Source: Amoebidium appalachense (taxonomy: Eukaryota > Ichthyosporea). From it: a DNA stretch of 64,000 nt. The notes under the pieces were generated by a model. It made no database searches and was not told the DNA's origin. It saw only the letters and a list, made by a program, of their open reading frames with translations. The position numbers and the translations under genes are program-made. The stretch is taken from NCBI GenBank assembly GCA_963693365.1, contig CAVNZM010000006.1, positions 3,782,001 through 3,846,000 on the forward strand. The letters run 5' to 3'. How positions within the stretch are numbered: position 1 is the stretch's first letter; each line of letters begins with the position of its first letter. Positions 9,404-18,949 of this stretch are shown piece by piece.

Positions 9404-10357
9404 CTAACGCGTGAGGAACCATGTGCTGTTGCTCGGATACGAAGCTAATTTGGAGTCGGCTTCGCCGACCGTCTTGAGCCATCCAACATTATCCTTGGTC
9501 GAGTAGTAGAAAGACTTGCAATTTGGGTCTGCGACGCACGCAATCTTCACTTCGTCCACCGATCCCTTTATCGACCGAATATCGCTACCGGCGTGTCCGA
9601 CATCCAATCGCTGCACCCAATTGGGTCCGGACACCGGCTGGCCCGACTGCCAGAGCACGGTGCCGTTGGCGTCCCGCACGTAGGCGACGCCGTCGTTCTC
9701 CATTGTCAGGACCGCCGTGCCCACCTTCCCCTTGCGGTAGGTGTTTGACGCCCATATGACCGCACCCTTTGCGTCGTACACCACCAGATTGTTGTCTTCC
9801 TGCATGACGAGGGAGTAGGGCGAGCCATTCTTGTTGATCTTGTTGTGTGCCCAGAGGACCTTGTTGGTGCCGCGTTCGGCGACTATTGTGTTCCCGTCTG
9901 CCCCCTGCACCAGTTGGTACCGACCGTCGGGCGACACGACCTTCTCCCTGGTTGTGCTGGGCGCCACGATCTTGTTGCCGTTTCCCAGCATGCTCATGGC
10001 CGGCGGATCTTCCTTCTTTACGACAACGGTGGGGGCGTTGGGGCAGGTGGGACAGTCGGGGCACTTCTCCTTGGGGGGGCAGGTCGGGCAGGTCGGGCAC
10101 GTGGGGCACTTTGTGGGGGCCAGGGTGGGGCACGTCGGACAGGTGGGGCAATCCGGGCACTTCTTTTCGGGGGGGCAGACCGGACAGCTGTTGCATATGC
10201 CGCAGGGGCGCCTGCACTTGAGGGTGGTGATGTAGCGGATAAAGCGGGGCCTGTTGGCGTCGTACATGACGATGAGGACGAACAGGGCACACAGGCACCA
10301 CACCCAGGTAGACACGCTGGGGCGGCGAGGGAAAACCTGGGACGGAGGCAAGTCCAT
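9404..10357 (-). CDS. Membrane-anchored B-lectin domain protein
   Basis: 317 residues from ATG 10357 (an alternative ATG is at 10372). An N-terminal hydrophobic anchor (TWVWCLCALFVLIVMYD) is followed by a Cys/Pro-rich stalk with repeated CPxCPTCPTCP units (residues about 45-100). A bulb-type mannose-binding lectin domain follows, recognised by its repeated QxDxNxVxY-like motif (LVMQEDNNLVVYDAKG) and the related repeats (YQLVQGADGNTIV, LTMENDGVAYV). The C-terminal region is about 60 residues and has two Cys. I infer a surface or virion glycan-binding protein. The Cys/Pro stalk is unusual and could be cross-linked by the element's own Erv1 oxidase. Confidence 0.75.
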   Translation of the reverse strand: MDLPPSQVFPRRPSVSTWVWCLCALFVLIVMYDANRPRFIRYITTLKCRRPCGICNSCPVCPPEKKCPDCPTCPTCPTLAPTKCPTCPTCPTCPPKEKCPDCPTCPNAPTVVVKKEDPPAMSMLGNGNKIVAPSTTREKVVSPDGRYQLVQGADGNTIVAERGTNKVLWAHNKINKNGSPYSLVMQEDNNLVVYDAKGAVIWASNTYRKGKVGTAVLTMENDGVAYVRDANGTVLWQSGQPVSGPNWVQRLDVGHAGSDIRSIKGSVDEVKIACVADPNCKSFYYSTKDNVGWLKTVGEADSKLASYPSNSTWFLTR

Positions 10358-10403
10358 TTGGTAGACCCACATGAAAATCGCACACAGTCCTGTTTGGCAA
10401 GCT

Positions 10404-10814
10404 TTATTTGAGCGGCTCGCGGCGCAGCGCGGATGCCACGCGGGCGGTCCAGGCGTACCTGCCACGCAAGTTCGCGGCGAAGGCCTCGTATGGAAGCGTC
10501 TGTGAGAACCACTCGCCCTTGTTAACGTCCCAGTAGCGGAGCCCGTTTTTCCTCGATACGTGGACCCGGGGGCAGCTGCGGCAGTCCGGGACGGTCTCGC
10601 TGTCGGCGTCGAAGCCCTCGGCGAGGTACTTGTCGTACAGCGCCTGTCCGCACGTGATTGCGTCGCAGCCCGCGTAGGGTCCAGGGTCGGGCAGTGGACG
10701 ACCTTCCATGGCCGCACGCAACGATCGCCACCCCGACGCCACCCGGTGCCGAGCCGCGATTGCAGCAAACGTCAGCGCGCATAGGACACACACAACCAGT
10801 ACCAGATACATCAC
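10404..10814 (-). CDS. Small membrane protein with Cys-containing ectodomain
   Basis: 136 residues. An N-terminal hydrophobic segment (YLVLVVCVLCALTFAAIAA) is followed by a soluble domain with four Cys. The stop codon TAA is embedded in a minus-strand AATAAA (10403-10408), giving a very compact 3' end before the lectin gene. It probably belongs with the neighbouring structural or membrane genes. Family unknown. Confidence 0.55.
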   Translation of the reverse strand: MMYLVLVVCVLCALTFAAIAARHRVASGWRSLRAAMEGRPLPDPGPYAGCDAITCGQALYDKYLAEGFDADSETVPDCRSCPRVHVSRKNGLRYWDVNKGEWFSQTLPYEAFAANLRGRYAWTARVASALRREPLK

Positions 10815-10857
10815 TGTGAGACACCAGCATTACGTCCAACCCCAAGACCGCGAGCGG

Positions 10858-12223
10858 CTATTTGATCCCAACTAGGACGGTGAAGCGACCGCCGACCCTG
10901 TACCCCATCTCATCCACGACGGCCACGCGCAGCCCCTCGACGTGCTCGAGCGACGTGGCGATCTGCGGCGACGCCTGTAGGTCTTCGCTGATGCCGCAGG
11001 CGGCGCCGTGGACACCCGCGGACACGATGCGGCCCTGGCAGTGCAGGCTTGTCTCGCCGTGCATGACGTTGACCAGCAGCGCGCCCCCGAGGCGCCAGGG
11101 GAGGCGTGGACCCGACGATGCACTGGATGTTGTCTGCGGCGCAGGGAAGCTGTTGGTCGCCTTCGGCCACGGGGGCGTGGTCGCGGCCGTCGAAGTACCT
11201 TGCAAGCGGGGGCAACCCGCTGGTGAGGCTGTGACTGACGTGGCCGCCGACCTCGAAACCCAGGACGCGCGCAAGGCCGCGTGGGACATCGAGGGTGAAC
11301 GTAGGGACAGTTGCATATGGGGCCCAGTGCTTGACGACGTCGGGTGTGAGTGTCTTGTGGTGGTGGATGCTGATGACCAGGCGATCGGGAATCGCCAGCT
11401 GCGACGGGGACATAAACGAGTAGAGCGTGTGGTGGAACGGCCACTTGAAGCGGTTGTGGGGGTCACGCTCGTTTGCCAGCTCTCGCCATGCCCAAGGGTT
11501 CTCCCGATAGTGTATCTGCGCCAGCTGCAGCACCTCGTGGGCCAGGTGATCGGCGGGGCCCGAAGTGCGCGACGCCCACCTGTCCTTTGCGAGGAAGTCT
11601 TCTTGGCGGGTCCATGCCTCGCCATTGCGCTCGGCGGCGGCCTTGATGACGGCCGTGTGTGTGACCTTTGCGTAGTACGGGACTGCATCCGGGAACACGT
11701 CGAGGAGGTCTGCGATGTCATCGATGTTATATGAGGGCTTGTAGCAATCGGCGATGGCCTGATCTAGACGGGCCTCCAGTTCAGCGCACAGGGCGCCGAT
11801 TGTATAGTGCCCGACCGGCAGGTAGATGTCTGCAGTCGAACGTGTCCACGAGCCCGGGTGGCGGCCATCTGGCGAGTCGAGGAACGACAGCCCCAGCACC
11901 AATCTGTTGGAGCCCTCTGACACGTCGTACACGGAATGCACCCTTGCGCCCTCGACGCGAACACCGTGGACCGAGCGGGGAGCGGAGAACTCTATCTTCA
12001 GCGGGCCACCATGTGTGTCGCCGCTGACAAAGTGGTATCGCCAGGGAGCCTGGGACGCTTGGGTCGGGGCGGGTGAGCTCCGGGCGGAGGCATCGCCTAC
12101 CACTGATGTGCGGGACGGGGTTGGAAGTGCGGGTCCGTGGGGAAAGGCCCGTCGTGCCATGGCGGCGGAGAAGTCGATGTGTGAAGCCATGTCGTCGAGA
12201 ATACGGGAGCGCGCCTTCGACAT
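10858..12223 (-). CDS. Penton/minor-capsid candidate with a frameshift
   Basis: About 450 residues if read through one single-base frameshift near the five-C run at 11085-11089. Before it the frame starting at ATG 12223 is clearly coding; after it the sensible C terminus (LLVNVMHGETSLHCQG through GGRFTVLVGIK) is in another frame ending at 10858. The central segment IYLPVGHYTIGALCAELEARL resembles the LP-x-G-x-Y-x-x-x-x-L motif of minor capsid/penton proteins in polinton-like and nucleocytoplasmic viruses. Its size, beta-rich character and position near the capsid gene support a structural role, but this is inference. The frameshift may be an assembly error. Confidence 0.5.
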
Positions 12224-12248
12224 CCTACAGGTGGGTGAGCATAAAAGC

Positions 12249-12618
12249 TCAGTCCATGACTGTGCAGTTGCACTGCCAACGGGCCTTGGGTCCCGGGGCA
12301 GAAGGTGCGGGCGTCATGCTGGGTGGCCACACCAAAGTCTCGGGGGTAGTGGTGGGGGTGGCTGGGGACGGGGTGACGTCATCCTCGGAGGAAATCTGTG
12401 TCCCGGAGCCACTGGCGGGGAAGTCGAGTGGGACCTCATCGTCTGTCGGCGCGGGGATGCCGGGGGGGCCAGACCGCAGGTGCGGTTTCAGCGACGGCCT
12501 CGGTGGCTGCGAGACTGGACGCGGGGCCGGTGCTTTGGTATATGCACTGTGGGGCAGCGAACGACCCGACGGCAAGGGCGAAGACGGCGTAGAGGTTGTT
12601 GAGCATTACTTGTAGCAT
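12249..12618 (-). CDS. Small secreted or membrane protein, frameshifted
   Basis: Starting at ATG 12618 the frame encodes a signal-peptide-like N terminus (NNLYAVFALAVGSFAAP) and reaches a stop at 12436. A second frame, ending at 12249, takes over with Pro/Thr/Ser-rich sequence. The two frames meet at a seven-G run (12462-12468), so a one-base length change would give one protein of about 120 residues. It lies just upstream of the penton candidate. Function unknown. Confidence 0.4.
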
Positions 12619-12626
12619 ATAAAATT

Positions 12627-13223
12627 CTAGGCGCCGCGGAGGTCCAAGACGGCAAGAAACAACGTTATGGCAGGGAACGGGAACATGTCAAGACAGAGCC
12701 TGAAGCGCCAGAACCGCGCGATGCATATCGCAACATTGACACCCCGAAATCCATATTGGACGCCGAGGTCGTCCGTGTAGACAAACCACGAGGGCATCGG
12801 GATGATTGGTAAACCGCCCAAGCCAAGCGAAGCGGCCACTCCCAGTTCGATACGGGCAGTGGGTAGCGAAGCGGGTGACCAATTTGTGTGGTTAGGTGTA
12901 CGCGCGTTGATTCTTACGTTAGCCAGGCTTGGCCTCGGTAGTGCGTGTTTCGCGGCGGTCGTGGCTCCGGTCTGTGAATGTATGAAGACAAATTCTGAGG
13001 CATCGGCCCTGTCGTCGGTGAACGTGACGACGTTGTGATCCGGCAAAGCCTTCCAATACATACGCAGATCCCCGACGCGGGTGCACACGTATGGGTCATC
13101 CCTCTGCCATGGCAGTGCCATGCCAGTCTGTTGGGTGTCTGCCAGATCGGGCGGCCAATCAGTTGGTTCGCTCAGCAGAGCCAGTTGCTTGCTAACGTAT
13201 CGACCTGAATGAAGGATGTGCAT
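12627..13223 (-). CDS. Hypothetical protein with hydrophobic C terminus
   Basis: 198 residues. A soluble N-terminal two thirds is followed by a C-terminal hydrophobic stretch (LDMFPFPAITLFLAVLDL) that could anchor it in a membrane. Just upstream of the C-terminal anchor, in-frame hydrophobic segments (LGLGGLPIIPMPSWFV) add to the membrane character. Family unknown. Confidence 0.5.
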   Translation of the reverse strand: MHILHSGRYVSKQLALLSEPTDWPPDLADTQQTGMALPWQRDDPYVCTRVGDLRMYWKALPDHNVVTFTDDRADASEFVFIHSQTGATTAAKHALPRPSLANVRINARTPNHTNWSPASLPTARIELGVAASLGLGGLPIIPMPSWFVYTDDLGVQYGFRGVNVAICIARFWRFRLCLDMFPFPAITLFLAVLDLRGA

Positions 13224-13894
13224 ATCGTGTGGGGGCTAACAAGACCTAGGCATTTTATTGTGCCACAAGCAAGGGCCAGTGCGTACACGCGTGTGGATCG
13301 CTCTGGGTATACTCTGTTCATCTGTTCACGGACATGCAGCCATGTTGTGGCCGCCGCAGATGCCTTGCCCGGCAAGCTTTATTAACGAATTGTTGCCACG
13401 CGAGACGCGGGCGATGGCAAAGAACAACCAATCATACGGTCAAGACATACCCATGTACCTACTCCAATCGTCCAACCTTGAATATGCCAAGTCCGAGCCA
13501 TGTCGGACGCGCAAAACAACCGGCGAAACCTACACAGTCAAACCCGGAAAGAGATCTAACATCAAAACCCAAAACGATGTTCCCCACGGGGAGACTACTA
13601 CTTCCGCTTTTTCAGAATGGTTAATAGACGCATGCATACGAGTGACATCCAACTAGGCACTCCAAGTGCAAAAAGGGGTGCTGGTGATACGGCCAATCGG
13701 GGCGATGGGATGCAATCCACGCCCCCCGAAATGTGAGCGTCTGTAAAGGGCGGCGGAACATTAGAGTGCGAGCTACTCTGAGTGAGCTTACTCTGTAAAA
13801 GTGTCCAATCGCGAGTTCAACGTACATGTCGAATACGTCGCGGCATGCATTTCGCGCGGCATTGCGTCGTCGCCTTCAGGTGTGTTTACGTCGC

Positions 13895-13955
13895 CGGACA
13901 GCATTGCGTCATCGCATCCGTGTGCTTGCGTCACCGGACAGCATTGCGTCATCAC
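13895..13955 (+). promoter_or_regulatory. Duplicated CRE-like element
   Basis: Two copies of CCGGACAGCATTGCGTCATC spaced about 39 bp apart upstream of the zinc-finger nuclease gene. The core TGCGTCATC is the same as in the triple repeat at 48750-48790. Confidence 0.6.
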
Positions 13956-13977
13956 AATGAAATCGACCTTCGCGAAC

Positions 13978-13989
13978 GTTTAAAAGCCC
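13978..13989 (+). promoter_or_regulatory. TATA-like element for 14022-15722
   Basis: GTTTAAAAGCCC about 35 bp upstream of the ATG at 14022. The spacing means the 5' leader would be very short. Confidence 0.45.
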
Positions 13990-14021
13990 GCGGAACACCC
14001 TATGATCGTCAAACCTGCAGC

Positions 14022-15722
14022 ATGTCTCTCTCTCAAGCCTTTCCCGCTATCGCCCACGAGTGGCACCCGAGCAAGAATGCCCCGCTGTCTCCGTCGTCCG
14101 TGGGGGCCAAGTCCAACAAGAAGGTGTGGTGGCGCTGCGGCACGCCCGGCTGCAACGGCGAGTGGGAGGCGTATGTGTTTGCAAGGACCAAGCAGGCGCC
14201 GGGGTGCGTCGCGTGCCGCAAGAGTGCCGACGCGAAGAAGTACTTTACCAAGAAGCTCGATGCCGACAAGACCTTCGCGGTGCTCTTCCCAGACATCGCC
14301 GCGGAATGGCACTTTGAGAAAAACCACCCGATCGCCCCGTCCGACATCGGCAAGGGGAGCAAGGTCTTCTGGTGGAAATGCTCGCGCATCGACTGCGAAA
14401 CCGAATGGCAGGCCAGCCCCGCAAACCGCACGAAGAACGGGCCGGGCTGTCCGGCTTGCAAGCGCAAGGAGATCAACATGCGCGTGAAGCCGGACGAGAC
14501 ACTCCGCGCGAAGTTCCCAGCCATCGCCGCCGAGTGGCACCCCACCAAGAACAGCGAGGTCACGCCGGACAGGGTGCACCACGGCAAGAAGATGAAGGTT
14601 TGGTGGGTGTGCGCGAGCGGCCACGAGTGGGAGAACTGGATCCACAACCGCACGCGGCTTGGTAACGCCTGCCCCGTGTGTGCCAACAACAAGAGGGCTC
14701 GCGCACTCGGGCCCGACGAGGTCGAGATGCCATCCCCGAAACGCCCGCGATCCGAACTGCCCAAGAACGACGAAGAGTATGCCGAGAAACGGCGCATAAA
14801 CCTCGAACGCCGAAGCGCCCACGCTATCGAGATAGGTGCCGAAGGAAAGAAGTGGGTGATGAGCATGTTCAGAGAGGCCGGCCTGACCATTATGCCGACA
14901 AGGGAAAGCTGTGCCGCCGATTTCCTTTGGGTGACGGAGCCTGATGAAGAACCCCGTGGCTACGCGGTAACAGTGAAGACTAGCACGCGGCGCGACGAAG
15001 CCGCGTTCGCCTTTATGCGGTGCAACAAGTACTCAGGCGGAGTGGTTGCGTGCGTGGGGGACGACGGTAAGGCACGACGGCTGTGGATCTTTGCTGGAAA
15101 CGAATCGGTCATGAACGCGGCGGGCAACATAAGCATCGGGCAAGGCGGGCGGACACGATTAGCGGACAGGGAAGTCGCGTCCGTCGGACAGCTGGTGACT
15201 TCACTTGATGGACTGAAGGAGAACCTCGAACTGCGAACACACGCCCAAGCAAACACCCCAAATGGGTCGAAACAGCAAAGAGAGACCGAGACGCAGGCGG
15301 CCATAGAGCGCGTACTACAGACCAAGTTTGTGTATCCCGAAGTACACGAGCACAACGCCAGGTTCGATATGTACTGGAAGGGCCAACGAGTGCAAGCAAA
15401 GACGGCTTTGGATATGGGCACGTATTGGCAGTTCGCTCTGGCGACTTACACGGGTGGCCACAGAAAGAAGACCTGCTACGCTGTCGATGATTTCGACGTC
15501 CTCATGGTCTTCCTCCCTGAGGGATCTGTGGCAAGGGTTTTATTTGTTCCCGTTGTCGTCCTGCGCGACATGGGTCTGGTGGCGGGGACCCACGGACCCA
15601 AGGCCGCTCCGTGTGTAGTTCTTTACAAGGACGGTTCTGGCAAGTACGGCGGTCTTTCGCGCTTTGTGTTTCCTGTGGTCGACGATCTTGAGGAGAAATT
15701 CACATCGATGTTTAGTGTGTAG
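14022..15722 (+). CDS. Treble-clef zinc-finger (DUF4379-like) protein with nuclease-like domains
   Basis: 566 residues from ATG 14022; the frame opens earlier, but the upstream part covers promoter repeats. The N-terminal half has three tandem units of about 75 residues, each with the pattern EWHPxKN...P..V...S..KVWWxC...HEWE...R...CPxC, the signature of DUF4379-type treble-clef zinc fingers. A basic linker (SPKRPRSELPK) follows. The C-terminal half has two segments with the D-x(n)-(E/Q)-x-K layout of PD-(D/E)XK nucleases: AADFLWV...YAVTVKTS and ARFDMYWKG..VQAKTA. In each the middle acid is replaced by Thr or Gln, so activity is uncertain. Likely a DNA-binding endonuclease or recombination protein. 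Confidence 0.7.
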   Translation: MSLSQAFPAIAHEWHPSKNAPLSPSSVGAKSNKKVWWRCGTPGCNGEWEAYVFARTKQAPGCVACRKSADAKKYFTKKLDADKTFAVLFPDIAAEWHFEKNHPIAPSDIGKGSKVFWWKCSRIDCETEWQASPANRTKNGPGCPACKRKEINMRVKPDETLRAKFPAIAAEWHPTKNSEVTPDRVHHGKKMKVWWVCASGHEWENWIHNRTRLGNACPVCANNKRARALGPDEVEMPSPKRPRSELPKNDEEYAEKRRINLERRSAHAIEIGAEGKKWVMSMFREAGLTIMPTRESCAADFLWVTEPDEEPRGYAVTVKTSTRRDEAAFAFMRCNKYSGGVVACVGDDGKARRLWIFAGNESVMNAAGNISIGQGGRTRLADREVASVGQLVTSLDGLKENLELRTHAQANTPNGSKQQRETETQAAIERVLQTKFVYPEVHEHNARFDMYWKGQRVQAKTALDMGTYWQFALATYTGGHRKKTCYAVDDFDVLMVFLPEGSVARVLFVPVVVLRDMGLVAGTHGPKAAPCVVLYKDGSGKYGGLSRFVFPVVDDLEEKFTSMFSV

Positions 15723-15889
15723 AGTTGTGCAAAATCAAATGTAATCGACTCGTGCATGGGTACAATAAATAAAGTTCGTCAGACCAATTGTATACGCACT
15801 ATGGCATAACATCGATTGTTTGCAGGGTACAATTCTACACGCATCATAATATCATCTGTGTATACACTGGAATCGATTAGTATGGGTGA
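15723..15889. terminator. 3' intergenic between converging genes
   Basis: Holds AATAAATAAA near 15764 on the plus strand, which can end the 14022-15722 transcript. Several short AT-rich direct repeats with ATCGATT are present. No gene. Confidence 0.45.
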
Positions 15890-17170
15890 TCAACTAAATC
15901 GAATTGATAGCATCCCACCACTGATGCTCACTAGGTTGTGACCTCTTGCGTAGACCCAGAAGTCCACCATGTTGGTCATGGACTCGTGCATCTCGAGGTT
16001 GAGGTCGATGGTGTCGATGCGCGAGAAGTTGGTTGATCCGGTCGGCTGAATGGAGTCTTCGGGTTGAAGGGCGTAGGGGACCATGAACATCTTGAGTGCG
16101 GGGGAGCGGGTGTGGTACTTCTGCACAAGCACCTTGTGCGCGAAGAGACCACTGTAGTTGTACTGCATGCCCGTGTTGTTGTACTTGACGTCGATCTTCT
16201 GGATCGGCAGATACAAGGGGTTGTTGAAGTTCTTGCCGGGGCTGGCAAAGTTGAAGAAGTCGTTGCGGCCAGGGGTGTTGTTGCGCGCGCGGGGCTGGCA
16301 CACGATCAGCAGCTCCTTGACGGGGAAGCCGAAGTTGAGCTGCTGTGTGACGATCTGCTTCTGGCCGCCGGTGCTGGTCATGTTCACGCTGAACATCTTC
16401 TCCTGCCAGAGGTCGACCAGGTAGTCGTGGCGCTGGGCCTGTGCCCACATGGCACGCTCCTGCTCGTCGACGAAGATGTACTCGACGATGACGTTGCTGT
16501 CGAAGATGGCGCCGCCATACTTGCCCACGGTCTGCGAGGACGGCTGCAGGTCGCCGACGTCGTTGATCAGGTCGCGCAGGGGCTTGGTGTCGATGTCGAT
16601 GCGCACGGTGTGGAACTGCAGCGCGACGATGGGGAGCGCGGCGCCGTACCTGCGGTTGAACCAGAACTGCAGCGGAAAGAAGTACTCCATGTCGTGGTTG
16701 GCCCAGTCGCGCAGCTGGCTGACGTGTTCAGCCTTGCCGATGGCGATGCCAAGGCCCTTGCCCGGGGGCGTCTCGATGTCCTCGAGCATGGCCAGCAGGC
16801 GGCCCACGTGCTGGTCGATGCGGTAGGTGCCTACATTGAGCTCGATGCGGTTGAAGAGCGCATAGGGCAGCATGTTGACGAAGTGGGCGTTGTACGGCAG
16901 CAGGTCGGAGCCCGGGGGGCCGCGCTTGAGGGCCTGGACCTTGAAGTGGATCCACAGGTCCTTGATCAGATCACCGGAGCGGCTGATCTCACAGTTGCAA
17001 CCGGTCGAGCCGTAGTCCAGGGCGGTCTGGAAGTTCACGCGGAAGAACTCGATGGAGAAGTTGTTGATCTGGGCATACTTGCTCCGGAAGAGGGTCTTTG
17101 TGGGCTTGAAGGTCAGCACCGAGTCCTGCACGCCCTTGGACACCAGCTGAACGATTGCCGAGCTAGACAT
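15890..17170 (-). CDS. MCP: Major capsid protein, double jelly-roll (Nucleocytoviricota type)
   Basis: 426 residues. The N terminus has the hallmark layout of giant-virus capsid proteins: IVQLVSKGVQD, then a short stretch to FRSKYAQINNFSIE, then CEISRSGDLIKDLWIHF. Later blocks also fit the family: LPYALFNRIELNVGTYRID, FFPLQFWFNRRYGAALPIVAL (the first jelly-roll edge) and VEYIFVDEQERAMWAQ. It is shorter than most family members (about 450-600). The frame is intact. It shares a 91-bp divergent promoter region with the plus-strand gene at 17262. It should form the icosahedral shell. I am confident in the family, less so in the viral lineage. Confidence 0.93.
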   Translation of the reverse strand: MSSSAIVQLVSKGVQDSVLTFKPTKTLFRSKYAQINNFSIEFFRVNFQTALDYGSTGCNCEISRSGDLIKDLWIHFKVQALKRGPPGSDLLPYNAHFVNMLPYALFNRIELNVGTYRIDQHVGRLLAMLEDIETPPGKGLGIAIGKAEHVSQLRDWANHDMEYFFPLQFWFNRRYGAALPIVALQFHTVRIDIDTKPLRDLINDVGDLQPSSQTVGKYGGAIFDSNVIVEYIFVDEQERAMWAQAQRHDYLVDLWQEKMFSVNMTSTGGQKQIVTQQLNFGFPVKELLIVCQPRARNNTPGRNDFFNFASPGKNFNNPLYLPIQKIDVKYNNTGMQYNYSGLFAHKVLVQKYHTRSPALKMFMVPYALQPEDSIQPTGSTNFSRIDTIDLNLEMHESMTNMVDFWVYARGHNLVSISGGMLSIRFS

Positions 17171-17261
17171 GTTTAAGATTTGCCAACATAATATCGCACA
17201 GGACCACGTCTGGATGGAAAAGGCCGCGGGATAGCGCGCATTTTGTCCGCCAGAGACTAGA

Positions 17262-18071
17262 ATGCCCTATACCGACTTTGACGCGCTCGCCAACGACGTC
17301 ACCGGTCCCGCGCGCAGGCTGCAGATTCTCGCGGTGGACCGGTACGCCCAGGACTTCGACGTGACCCCCGAGGTCACCAAGGCGGCGGCGTTGCTGCTTG
17401 CGGGGTCCATCGACGACTTCGCCGAACACCTGGCGGCCGACAAGCCCGTGCCGCTGACCGCCCTGGGAATCGTCGACCTTGCGCACTGCCTGTGGGCGCA
17501 GATCAAGGACGGCAAGTTCAGGTTCAGCAGGGCGCTGCGCGTGGCCGAGGACATCTACCAGCGCACGCGCCTGGCATGCCTCTCGGCGACGGCCGCGGAC
17601 TTCAACCGCACGCTGGTCGATGGGTACGGCGTGCCTTCGACTCTGGTGACGGACATCAGCAGGTACTCGAGGTTCGATGGTCTGCGGCTGTCGGACGTGG
17701 CGGCCGTCAACCGCTGGCTTGTCGCAGTGGAAAGGACGCTGCACGAGAAGGACGCCAGCGCGGCGCTGGTCATACCGCCTGAGATCCGCAAGCTGCGGCC
17801 GCGCGAGTGGTGCCAGAAGCCCGAGGAGACGTTCAAGCGGCGGACGGAGCTACACGAGGACCTGTACCAGCGGTGGCGCAACTTGCTGTACAAGCCCATA
17901 AACATGGTCCGGCTGGAGGCGAAGGACATAGACAAGAACACGCTGCTTGCGGTGCACCACCGCCGTCTGAACGGCCAGCACGTGGACGCGTTCATGGCCG
18001 GCACGGCCGTCGACGTGCGCGGGACCCCGAACCCCCTTAAGACAAGCGCGTTCCTGGCCGCAAGTGCGTAG
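17262..18071 (+). CDS. Hypothetical protein, paralogue A of a tandem pair
   Basis: 269 residues. It shares a domain with the next gene (18099-18920): both have an N-terminal LQIL..(D/E)(R/K)Y...F motif, then LxALGIV, a conserved (V/A)AED(I/M)YQR.R, a central S..Y/I block and a C-terminal (L/F)xEDLYxRWRN. The repeated EDxYxR motif at two positions suggests an internal duplication as well. It is divergently transcribed from the capsid gene and has no recognised domain. A structural or DNA-binding role is possible but unsupported. Confidence 0.6.
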   Translation: MPYTDFDALANDVTGPARRLQILAVDRYAQDFDVTPEVTKAAALLLAGSIDDFAEHLAADKPVPLTALGIVDLAHCLWAQIKDGKFRFSRALRVAEDIYQRTRLACLSATAADFNRTLVDGYGVPSTLVTDISRYSRFDGLRLSDVAAVNRWLVAVERTLHEKDASAALVIPPEIRKLRPREWCQKPEETFKRRTELHEDLYQRWRNLLYKPINMVRLEAKDIDKNTLLAVHHRRLNGQHVDAFMAGTAVDVRGTPNPLKTSAFLAASA

Positions 18072-18098
18072 AGCGATTTTTATCGCTGCAGAAATCAG

Positions 18099-18920
18099 AT
18101 GGCAACCGACCAAATGAATATGAGGGCGACAGAGTTCAGGTCGTCTGATTTCGCAGATCAAGTGGAGAAGAAGGAGGACGCACTACCACTGCGACCACTT
18201 CAGATTCTACACACGGAGAAGTACGGGAAGCAGTTCAACCTAACCGAGGACGGGGCCAAGCTGTTGTCGCTGTGTTTCCGCAAAAACGCGGACTGCTTCC
18301 TGACGGAGATCCAGCAGAACAGGACACCCCAGCTCTGTGCCCTAGGCATCGTGCTAACCGCAGCGCAGCTGATGCGATTCGCGGACAGCAACCAATCCCC
18401 AACTAAACTGACGGACGCGATCCGCGCGGCCGAGGACATGTACCAGCGATACCGCCTGATGATCACCAACCAGCCAAGCCCAGACTTCAACCTCAAAACC
18501 GTCGGTCCATGCGGCGGTCCACGCATCCTGATTACGAGCATCCAGGAATACATGAACACATACCACGTGAGCTTCGACACCATCACCAAGATAAACCGCA
18601 CGCTTAGTGACATCAAGAACGCCGCCAAGGCCGGCGTTTTCAATCCCGACATCGTATTCAACGTGCAGGCACTCGCAAGCGTCACGACGTGTCCTGGGCC
18701 CGTGTGTGTTGAGGTCAAGATGCTGGGCCGCGTGCAGCTGTTCGAAGACCTGTACAGTCGCTGGCGGAACGCAGTGCTGGGGACAAACACGCTGGCGGTT
18801 GAAACGACCACGCACAACATGAGCGGGGACAGCCTCGCAGCCCTTTGGCACCGCAACCTCGACCAGGCCATGCGCCGCAGCAGGTCGTGCATCAAAGCCA
18901 ACCCGTGTATCGGGCGCTGA
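18099..18920 (+). CDS. Hypothetical protein, paralogue B of a tandem pair
   Basis: 273 residues, 27 bp after the stop of its paralogue. Shares the motifs LRPLQILHTEKYGKQF, RAAEDMYQRYRL and FEDLYSRWRN with 17262-18071. The C terminus is Arg/Ser-rich with two Cys. Tight spacing suggests a local duplication. Function unknown. Confidence 0.6.
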   Translation: MATDQMNMRATEFRSSDFADQVEKKEDALPLRPLQILHTEKYGKQFNLTEDGAKLLSLCFRKNADCFLTEIQQNRTPQLCALGIVLTAAQLMRFADSNQSPTKLTDAIRAAEDMYQRYRLMITNQPSPDFNLKTVGPCGGPRILITSIQEYMNTYHVSFDTITKINRTLSDIKNAAKAGVFNPDIVFNVQALASVTTCPGPVCVEVKMLGRVQLFEDLYSRWRNAVLGTNTLAVETTTHNMSGDSLAALWHRNLDQAMRRSRSCIKANPCIGR

Positions 18921-18949
18921 TACGTGATAAAATGTAACCGAGTACCATA

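Larger units (their letters stand above)
13224..14021. other. Long intergenic region with CCAAT and CRE-like motifs
   Basis: No convincing gene. It holds CCAAT motifs (13428, 13465), an AT-rich middle, and near 13865-13960 a duplicated segment in which GGACAGCATTGCGTCATC occurs twice, giving TGCGTCATC motifs. A TATA-like element follows at 13978. It is probably the promoter of the 14022-15722 gene. Confidence 0.5.

Noticed and set aside
16064-17176. 370-residue plus-strand frame opposite the capsid gene
   Set aside because: Shadow of the GC-rich capsid coding strand (Val/Leu/Asp-rich, no motif); the minus-strand frame carries all capsid signatures.
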